DNA of 64,000 nucleotides from Candidatus Fibrimonadaceae bacterium. GTDB taxonomy: Bacteria > Fibrobacterota > Fibrobacteria > Fibrobacterales > Fibrobacteraceae. The position numbers and the translations under genes are program-made. Below the pieces are notes generated by a model. It was not told the origin of the DNA, searched no databases, and worked only from the letters and a program-made list of their open reading frames with translations. Every line of letters starts with the position of its first letter. Position 1 is the first letter of the stretch. Shown piece by piece: positions 30,648 to 37,794 of this stretch. The stretch is taken from the NCBI GenBank assembly GCA_031281265.1, contig JAITFO010000051.1, positions 1 to 64,000 of the forward strand. The letters run 5' to 3'.

Positions 30648-31531
30648 AACTTCTTTTCCTCTACACGCATCCAGCCCATTTTCAGCTCAGAGTGATTGCG
30701 CACAAAAGGCATAGTTGTTTTAGTAGCTGTTCCGTTGGAGTTTATGCAACCTTCGTAGGGCAGGTCAACCTTGGCTATTTTCAAAATATAAACGCCATTG
30801 CCAAAGCCTCGACCCTCTGCATTAAAGGGATAAATATTCACATTTACTTTTACAAGTCCGTTTATGGTGGACACATTAGGTGCTCCGTAATTGGAGCTTG
30901 TGGGTGCCACGCAGTCTTCGCTGTGGGCAATTTTTTCTGCACCTGAACCCTCTACATAGTTAGGGCCTTGCACAACGTTGCGGAATTCCTTTTCATTAAC
31001 TGTTTCGCGGTATTGGGTTATAAAATTGCCGAGTTGGTCATATACGGTGACGGCAATTTGAAAAGGTTGCTTTGCAAGCAGGCTGAAGTTGAGGCAATTT
31101 ATGCGCGGTTTAGTTTCGTTTTTGTCTGAGGTGCAACGGGTTGGGGCAACTTTAATTTTGCCGCTGACTGAACTTTCGCCGGAGAAGCCGTTTTTTACAA
31201 AAACATAACCCCCCTCCTTGGTTTGCACTGCCGGGTCTGCGATTCCAAAGGGACTGTTGTCGCTTGGATCTACCGGAGGCAAACCAAATAGCTTTTGCAA
31301 TGAACTATTTTCAATCCACTGTGAATATGGTATTCCATTTACATTGCCCGATGAGTTTGGATAAGCGGTTAAAATCAATTCCCCAGCCTTATTAGGAGGG
31401 ATTGGTTTTCCCTGGTTAAACCATTCATCTTTAAACGGGAGCTTAGCAGGGTTATCATCTCCGGGTATAGGCATATCCGAAGCAAACGCAGCAAACGTAA
31501 AAACAAAGATTAAAGGTATCTTTTTTAGCAT
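30644..31531 (-). CDS. Exported protein of unknown function
   Basis: Signal peptide; 887-nt ORF; 'IAVTVYDQLGNFITQYRETV...KVNVNIYPFNAEGRGFGNGVYILKI'. Confidence 0.65.
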   Translation of the reverse strand: MLKKIPLIFVFTFAAFASDMPIPGDDNPAKLPFKDEWFNQGKPIPPNKAGELILTAYPNSSGNVNGIPYSQWIENSSLQKLFGLPPVDPSDNSPFGIADPAVQTKEGGYVFVKNGFSGESSVSGKIKVAPTRCTSDKNETKPRINCLNFSLLAKQPFQIAVTVYDQLGNFITQYRETVNEKEFRNVVQGPNYVEGSGAEKIAHSEDCVAPTSSNYGAPNVSTINGLVKVNVNIYPFNAEGRGFGNGVYILKIAKVDLPYEGCINSNGTATKTTMPFVRNHSELKMGWMRVEEKKF

Positions 31532-31691
31532 CGTAAACCCAATGGCTTTATGTCCACAATTATAATTTAGTTATTTTTAGAATTTTTGTGGGGTTTTTAG
31601 TAAAAAAAACGCATTTTTTGCATTTTTATGTGATTCTCGCACATATATTTTGCATTAAATAAAATTTTTTCAATTTTCTAAATTACAACCC

Positions 31692-32498
31692 ATGAAAAAA
31701 CTTCTACCTCTCATCGCTCTCAGCGCGCTTGCTCTCGTAGCTTGCAAAAAAGGCTCGGTTTCTGGCTTGGTCATAGACCCATTTAGCGGAAAAGCCGTAG
31801 AATTACCCACAGTGTACATAAAAGGTACTGTATTTAATTCGCAGAAGATTCCGGGCGGCCTTCCGGATGGCAAATTTAAATTCGAAGGTATTGAACCCGG
31901 AACTTATACATTAGAAGCTGGCAAAGGCAAGTATTCAAAAGGGCACGTGGAATTTACCATAACCAAAGAAAACATGGAAGTTTCGCAGAACGTTTACATT
32001 TACGGCCAAGAGGTTAGCCCCGGGCTATACCGCACTATTGAAAACGCAAATGCAGAAAAGATAACCAGCGATTGGGAAGTATGGCGGCCTACCTGCAAAG
32101 AAACTGCTTTTGCCCTGCGCACAAAATTCGAAAGCGAAGTGGAGAATCCAAAGACAAAGAAAAAGGAGAAAAAAGACAATGTATTGCCTCCGCCAAAAAA
32201 TGTTCCAGCGGAAATAGTCGCATTGTACAAGATAACCACCTCGGTATCTTCGCCAGTTGAAGCTGTCTCTTACCCAGTTATCTCTTCCCCAGCCAAGAAC
32301 CACAAGGATTGCGCTGGAGTTGGCGAAAAAGAAACTTTGCTCATTCCAGATACAACCAAAGGGGTAGCTTTGACTTCTGGCTACAAGAGCGACAACCTTT
32401 ACGAAATAAAAGGAAGCCTCATAAGTGGCAAAAAGCAATTTTTGGCACTCAGCCAAAACGGTAAGCTGGTTGGGCTTTATTATCTAAACGCTCAATGA
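31692..32498 (+). CDS. Lipoprotein with carboxypeptidase-regulatory-like domain
   Basis: Lipobox 'ALALVACKKG'; 'GLVIDPFSGKAVELPTVYIKGT...GKFKFEGIEPGTYTLEAGKGKY'. Confidence 0.7.
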   Translation: MKKLLPLIALSALALVACKKGSVSGLVIDPFSGKAVELPTVYIKGTVFNSQKIPGGLPDGKFKFEGIEPGTYTLEAGKGKYSKGHVEFTITKENMEVSQNVYIYGQEVSPGLYRTIENANAEKITSDWEVWRPTCKETAFALRTKFESEVENPKTKKKEKKDNVLPPPKNVPAEIVALYKITTSVSSPVEAVSYPVISSPAKNHKDCAGVGEKETLLIPDTTKGVALTSGYKSDNLYEIKGSLISGKKQFLALSQNGKLVGLYYLNAQ

Positions 32499-34885
32499 AA
32501 TATAATTGGTTGCAACCCATTATATTTACGCTCCCTGTTCTTTCGGGGGCGTTTTTGCTTTTTCAGAGACTTTCGCAAAATTACGCTAAGGCTTGGGATA
32601 TAGAGTGGGGCTATTACGCAGTGCTCGCGTTGTTTGTGTGGTTTTGCGCAGCTCTGGCTTGGAATGCAAAAGAGATTTTTCACAGAGCAAAGAGCTATTT
32701 GCCATCAAAAGTTTCAGGGCTTTGCTTGGCAGGTCTTTTGGTTTTGTTCGCTGTTTTTGCCGTAACTCAAATAGACTTGCAGCATAGGGTTCTAAGTGAT
32801 GAAACAAGCTGGGAGTCCATGGCTCTAGAAATGCGCTTTAACCAAAGCGGCGGTGTTTGCAATCAGGGAGTGTGGAAAGACGGGGCCCTTGAGTGCAGGG
32901 ATGTGGTGAACAACTTTAAAGGCAAGGCTTTTGCCTTTGTTCAGAGCATTGCGTTTTTGTTTGCAGAGCCTAATAGAGAAACCGCTTTGCGAATAAATTT
33001 GCCGCTTGCGCTTGCCTCGGTGGCTCTGCTGTTCTTTGCCATGTTCAGATTTACCAAAGACGAATGGCTTGCACTAGCGGCTGCGATTTTTTTAGCTAGC
33101 CAGCCCATATTTTTGATGCAGTCCAGAAGCGCGTCAACAGAGGTTTTGTATGTATTTCTGTTTACCGCTTTGCTCGCTTTTTATTCCATTGTTCCGCCAA
33201 AAGAAGTTAGCATTAAACACTTCGCTCTGATAATTCCATTGCTCGGTTTTTTTGCGCAAACAAGGCAAGAAACTCTGTTTTGCTTTATACCCTTTGTTCT
33301 TTTTTATCATTCATATTTTACGGAAAAGCCTCAGCGCTTGGCTATTTTTACCGCCTTGACAATACTGGCTTCGTGGCCTTCCATAAACACCATGATAGCC
33401 TACAGAGGCTATGATTTTCAGGGTGGCGAATATGCGGCACATTCACTTGCAAATTTTATATACAACCTAAAGAGCAATATCACAATAATGCTGAATACGG
33501 AATTGGATCCATACGGGCTTTTGAAAAATCCATTTTACACAACTTATACGCTTTTGCTTTTTTTGAGTTCTGCGTTGCTCATATACAAAATTGCCTATGA
33601 AAAAAAGTACAGATGGGCAGCTCTGCTATTCGCTTTATTCTGCCTGCAAATAGGGGTTATACTTTTCAACGTTTCGGGAACTTTTGAAATAGACATCAAC
33701 CAAAGATATGTGCTTGTTGCCCTGCCTTTGTTCGCTATTGTGATGGCTACGGGTTTGTGCAGCATTTTCAACGGAAGCAGGTCAAAAATAATATGCGGCG
33801 TTGTGGCTGTTTTGGCTATTTACCTATCGCTGTACCATAAAGAAAGTTTTAACAAGAACATTTTATACAACAAAAATAAACTTCTTGCAGAAGAGGATTA
33901 TTTAAACACCGAGTTAAAAAAATTGCCTAAAAATTCCATATTCATCTATGCGCGCCCTTGGCAAATGCTGGCAAGCGGATTTAATGGATTTAATGAGCGG
34001 CAATTTTTGGGTTGGTCCCCAAATGAATTAGATGAGTGGCGAAAATTTTCCGAAGACAATATTTACCTTGTGCGTGGGCAAGACGGCTACGGCGAGGTGA
34101 ACAGAAAAACCCGCGTTGTTGGTTTTAAAACCACAAGTACCATAGATGAGATTTTAAATGAATATAAAGCGCAGAGAATTTTTTCGCAAGCCAGGCCGTT
34201 TGGCTACGCGCTGGAAGCCTATAAAATAGGGAAAAGACAGGGGGAGTCCAACTACGCCGCAAACATAAGGTGGAATGGTGAAAACGAATTATTGGAATGG
34301 AGCCTGCCAGATACTTTGGTAGATTACAAGATTTTATTGAATAATGAATCTTTGAATTTGGAAAAGAACAGTCGCAGCACTCAAGTAAAAACTACCGGTA
34401 TGCACTACGCTATTTTAACAGCATTCCCCGAAAACGACACCGTTCAAAAGACGGTGCAATTTTTTATCCGCTCTGAAAATAATAGCCTGCTTCAAGACGC
34501 AAAAATGAGCAATTGGGCTCAGGATTGGGGAGACCCAAAAATGGGAAAATCTGTTGAGAATAATGCTATAAAAATAGATAGGAGAATTTTTGAATTTGGC
34601 ATAGGTTCTCATGCGAAATCTAAATTGGTTTGGAATTTGAACGGCGCGTATAAAAAACTCCACAGCTATATAGGCTTAGATGATGAGTCTGCTTGCGGTA
34701 ACGGGGCTATCTGGGTTGTTAAAGGGAATGGCAAGGAGCTTTACCGCTCCAAAGTTTTAACCTCCCGCGAAATTGATTCTTTGGCAATTGATATAAGCGG
34801 AGTCAATGTTCTGGAATTGGAAACCTTGGACAACGGCGATAAAGACTGCGACCATGCCAATTGGGCAGGCACGTGGATTGAGTAA
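32495..34885 (+). CDS. Polytopic GT39/PMT-like glycosyltransferase with C-terminal NPCBM-like domain
   Basis: Multiple TM segments, 'HRVLSDETSWESMALEM'-type loop, 'LASQPIFLMQSRSASTEVLYVFLF'; C-terminus 'FEFGIGSHAKSKLVWNLNGAYKKLHSYIGLDDES...DNGDKDCDHANWAGTWIE' is NPCBM-like. Confidence 0.75.
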   Translation: MKYNWLQPIIFTLPVLSGAFLLFQRLSQNYAKAWDIEWGYYAVLALFVWFCAALAWNAKEIFHRAKSYLPSKVSGLCLAGLLVLFAVFAVTQIDLQHRVLSDETSWESMALEMRFNQSGGVCNQGVWKDGALECRDVVNNFKGKAFAFVQSIAFLFAEPNRETALRINLPLALASVALLFFAMFRFTKDEWLALAAAIFLASQPIFLMQSRSASTEVLYVFLFTALLAFYSIVPPKEVSIKHFALIIPLLGFFAQTRQETLFCFIPFVLFYHSYFTEKPQRLAIFTALTILASWPSINTMIAYRGYDFQGGEYAAHSLANFIYNLKSNITIMLNTELDPYGLLKNPFYTTYTLLLFLSSALLIYKIAYEKKYRWAALLFALFCLQIGVILFNVSGTFEIDINQRYVLVALPLFAIVMATGLCSIFNGSRSKIICGVVAVLAIYLSLYHKESFNKNILYNKNKLLAEEDYLNTELKKLPKNSIFIYARPWQMLASGFNGFNERQFLGWSPNELDEWRKFSEDNIYLVRGQDGYGEVNRKTRVVGFKTTSTIDEILNEYKAQRIFSQARPFGYALEAYKIGKRQGESNYAANIRWNGENELLEWSLPDTLVDYKILLNNESLNLEKNSRSTQVKTTGMHYAILTAFPENDTVQKTVQFFIRSENNSLLQDAKMSNWAQDWGDPKMGKSVENNAIKIDRRIFEFGIGSHAKSKLVWNLNGAYKKLHSYIGLDDESACGNGAIWVVKGNGKELYRSKVLTSREIDSLAIDISGVNVLELETLDNGDKDCDHANWAGTWIE

Positions 34886-34894
34886 TGTAAAAAA

Positions 34895-35659
34895 TTAATT
34901 GCTATAAATCCGTTTGACGGTTTCTTCAATGTGTCCTAAAACCGTTTGAACACGCATATCAACCGAGGAGCCGTTCTCCGATTCCAATAAGCAGCCGCCT
35001 CTCTCTATAGTGCTATCGGGGACTAATTCAATACTTTTTAGCGAACCCATAGCGGGTTTCCAAAATGATTCAGTCTCATTTGCAGGGGTTACATCCAAAG
35101 GATTTAGCCGAACTTTCAATTTTTCCTCTTGCCCTAAAAATACAAAGGTCTCTTTGAGAACCTTAGATATTATGTTTGGATTATTGATAGCTTCTTCGCA
35201 AAAAATTCTCTTTGAGATGGCAAGGGCTATCTCTGTTGTGATACCTTCAATTTTTTCAAAATTCTCTTTTTGCTGCGCAACTATAGATTCAAATGTTTGA
35301 TTGACTGAACTCTGCAAATCCGCTAATTCGGCTTTCCATTTTTCGGTAGCTATTTTTTCGCCTTCTGCCGTTCCTTGATTTTTTCCCTCTTGAAATCCCT
35401 TGTCGTGCGCGCTCTTTGCCTCTTGCTCAATTTTCTTCTTTAAATTTTCCGCTTCGCCTTTAAGGGTAGCTATTTGCGATTGCAAATTTGTCACTTCGGC
35501 TTTTAAGCGGTCTTCTGGAGAATCCTTTGTAGCCCTAGGATTCATCTGGAATTCCGCCACCTTAAAACCAGCCATCGCGGCAGGCCTTATGGCTTGCGCC
35601 GCGCTTCCTTTCAGAATGGTTTTTAGCTGGACTTTACCCGGGTCATCATTTTGCGACAT
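34895..35659 (-). CDS. FliH/YscL/V-ATPase E-like peripheral stator protein
   Basis: Long coiled-coil, then 'EIALAISKRIFCEEAINNPNIISKVLKETFVFLG..EKLKVRLNPLDV...IERGGCLLESENGSSVDMRVQTVLGHIEE'. Confidence 0.65.
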   Translation of the reverse strand: MSQNDDPGKVQLKTILKGSAAQAIRPAAMAGFKVAEFQMNPRATKDSPEDRLKAEVTNLQSQIATLKGEAENLKKKIEQEAKSAHDKGFQEGKNQGTAEGEKIATEKWKAELADLQSSVNQTFESIVAQQKENFEKIEGITTEIALAISKRIFCEEAINNPNIISKVLKETFVFLGQEEKLKVRLNPLDVTPANETESFWKPAMGSLKSIELVPDSTIERGGCLLESENGSSVDMRVQTVLGHIEETVKRIYSN

Positions 35660-35701
35660 CTAAGAGATAATATAGAAAATGGCTTTAAGCATAGACGAAC
35701 C

Positions 35702-36529
35702 TCAGGATGAAGCTTGTTTGCGGAGATGTTTTTCAATATCGGCTGCAGTATAGCCTTGCTTTATGAGGTCCAAAATTTCCTCACTTTTTTCCTCTTGACC
35801 TTCCTCATACCTAACCGCTAGGGCTTCATCTATATTCCATTCACCTCTTATCAACATATTTAAAACCTCCGAACTGTGCCTCTCTAGGAAAGATACTAAA
35901 ATATTTTTGCTTATGCAAGTCTTTACAGCCAATTTTATGGCTTCGCGAAGATCCATAGACTTTAAATTCTTTTTTATCTCTGCTATGAACTCCTCGTAAC
36001 CGCTTAGAACAGGGCTTTTGACCGCCATATCCGTATTACGACCCTTGTTGATGTTGTAAATCCTTACCACAAGCTCCAAATATAAGTCAGGGGTTTTGAA
36101 ATTATAGGAATCGGATAATTTCAATTCCTTGTAATCTGGAAATTTCTTATCGCCGTTGTATAAAACTATGAACTCAGGGGATGGTATCATTATCCTTTTT
36201 TGCTTGTAAAGGCTCTTTCGGTCAACTATCATAGCATATTCCGCTGACAAATATTGAAGCATCCTGAGCGGCATATTGTTGTTAACCGAAGATTGGTGCT
36301 CAATGAGCACTATAAGCCTATCTTCCAGTACAAAGGCTATATCGTTGATTTGATCCATATAAAGCACATCCGAGAGAGTGACTATCTCTATCGTTGTGTT
36401 TTCAGGGTAGCTTTTTCCGCTGATTGCGCTGTATAGCTCCAATAGGTTGTTTTTTTCGCTGAACAGCCGTGTGAAAACGCTATCCTTGTGATTACGATTG
36501 GTTTTGATATCGGTCATTTTTTCCTCCAT
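35702..36529 (-). CDS. Rpn-family (PD-(D/E)XK) recombination-promoting nuclease/putative transposase
   Basis: 'NHKDSVFTRLFSEKNNLLELYSAI', 'NDIAFVLEDRLIVLIEHQSSVNNNMPLRMLQYLSAEY', 'PEFIVLYNG'. Confidence 0.85.
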   Translation of the reverse strand: MEEKMTDIKTNRNHKDSVFTRLFSEKNNLLELYSAISGKSYPENTTIEIVTLSDVLYMDQINDIAFVLEDRLIVLIEHQSSVNNNMPLRMLQYLSAEYAMIVDRKSLYKQKRIMIPSPEFIVLYNGDKKFPDYKELKLSDSYNFKTPDLYLELVVRIYNINKGRNTDMAVKSPVLSGYEEFIAEIKKNLKSMDLREAIKLAVKTCISKNILVSFLERHSSEVLNMLIRGEWNIDEALAVRYEEGQEEKSEEILDLIKQGYTAADIEKHLRKQASS

Positions 36530-36701
36530 TTTTCTTCGTTACCTTAGACGCTTGTCAAGCCAAAAAAAATTCAGATTTATGCATTTTGCAAACAGGTGTT
36601 GACGTTTTTCGTGTTTTTTATGGGTTTTTCTATAGTTTTTCCTAGAAAATTTCATTTGTCATTTTTTTGTATATTTAACAATTATTGATAAATAAACAGC
36701 T

Positions 36702-37115
36702 TTGAAAAATGAGAAAGTTGCTAAATTACGGGTTGTGATACAAAATATACCTACTACCATAAGCTCTCGCTATTTTTTCTTTTTGCTGCTGCTTGCTTTG
36801 GCGGTTTTTGTATTCATAGATTGTGCTTCTACGGCACAGCAGGCTGAATTAAGAAGTAATTACCGCTCAAAAAACGGTTCCGAGAGCGAGGAAATAAGCA
36901 GGAACGCTGTGGCGACAATACAGATATCTGCCGATGCCGAACAGGTCAATTCATTCACGGATTCATATAATAATGCCAAAGCCAAAAAGGTCTATGCATT
37001 CGCGGCGGTCAGGAAAGTGGACTTGGCTCTCTACTATGCACAGAAAATAGAATCCGCTCTGGGCGAGGCACAGCGTTTCCTTGAGCTTGCCGAGCAGATG
37101 GCAAAAGCAATGTGA
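36702..37115 (+). CDS. DUF4398-like lipoprotein
   Basis: TTG start; 'FVFIDCAST', 'AAVRKVDLALYYAQKIESALGEAQRFLELAEQMAKAM'. Confidence 0.55.
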   Translation: MKNEKVAKLRVVIQNIPTTISSRYFFFLLLLALAVFVFIDCASTAQQAELRSNYRSKNGSESEEISRNAVATIQISADAEQVNSFTDSYNNAKAKKVYAFAAVRKVDLALYYAQKIESALGEAQRFLELAEQMAKAM

Positions 37116-37210
37116 CGAAAAAACTCGCGCCACAAGCGGCGCAAACCTTGCCAAAACCGTATTCCCAAGTTTTGGCAGGGTGAACAAAAACGGGAAAGGA
37201 GAAAAAGAAA

Positions 37211-37393
37211 ATGGTATGTCCTTATTACAACACGGATTACAAAAACTGTAACTTTTTTGGCACTCTACAAGAAGGGTATCAAAGAGAAAATTTTTGCCTG
37301 TCCAGCGATAATTGGCGGCGATGCGCGAACTATTCAAATAGGAGTTATGACGAAAAAGTGAATAAACGATTACGGTCAAACCCCGATTTATAA
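37211..37393 (+). CDS. Small Cys-containing protein, unknown
   Basis: 60 aa 'MVCPYYNTDYKNCNFFGTLQEGYQRENFCLSSDNWRRCANY'; four Cys. Confidence 0.5.
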   Translation: MVCPYYNTDYKNCNFFGTLQEGYQRENFCLSSDNWRRCANYSNRSYDEKVNKRLRSNPDL

Positions 37394-37408
37394 CAGACGG
37401 AGAAATCT

Positions 37409-37690
37409 ATGAGCAATTGGCTAATCGCTATCGCTATACTTGTTGCTGTTATAGCTCTGTTAATTTACGGATTTTTTTATATAAAAAGAAAAATCCGAAA
37501 TAAAATAATAGAGAAAGGAGCAGATATTATAACAAAAACAACGGGAAAATATCTTGATGAGGAAACCGCAAGCAAAATAAACCGTGCAACAAACGTTACA
37601 GCGGAAACGCTTAAAGAAGGCGTAATAAAAACGGCAGCAAAAAAAGGATTGGAAATAGCAATGGATGCAAAGAAAAACAGTAGCGAATAA
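37409..37690 (+). CDS. Small membrane-anchored helical protein, unknown
   Basis: N-terminal TM 'LIAIAILVAVIALLIYGFFYI', then amphipathic helical sequence. Confidence 0.5.
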   Translation: MSNWLIAIAILVAVIALLIYGFFYIKRKIRNKIIEKGADIITKTTGKYLDEETASKINRATNVTAETLKEGVIKTAAKKGLEIAMDAKKNSSE

Positions 37691-37728
37691 TTGTTTTCAG
37701 GTTAACGGAACCGCCTGATTTCAGTTTG

Positions 37729-37755
37729 TTCCTCCCAGCGCGGTGCTGGGAGGAA
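37729..37755 (+). promoter_or_regulatory. Perfect intercistronic hairpin
   Basis: TTCCTCCCAGC-GCGGT-GCTGGGAGGAA, 11-bp perfect stem; no T-tract. Confidence 0.75.
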
Positions 37756-37794
37756 TATTTAACAAGGTTTCTTTGGAAAAAAGGAGAATTTATT

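Noticed and set aside
35702-36529. Complete insertion sequence
   Set aside because: Rpn-type nuclease only; no terminal inverted repeats or target duplication recognised around it
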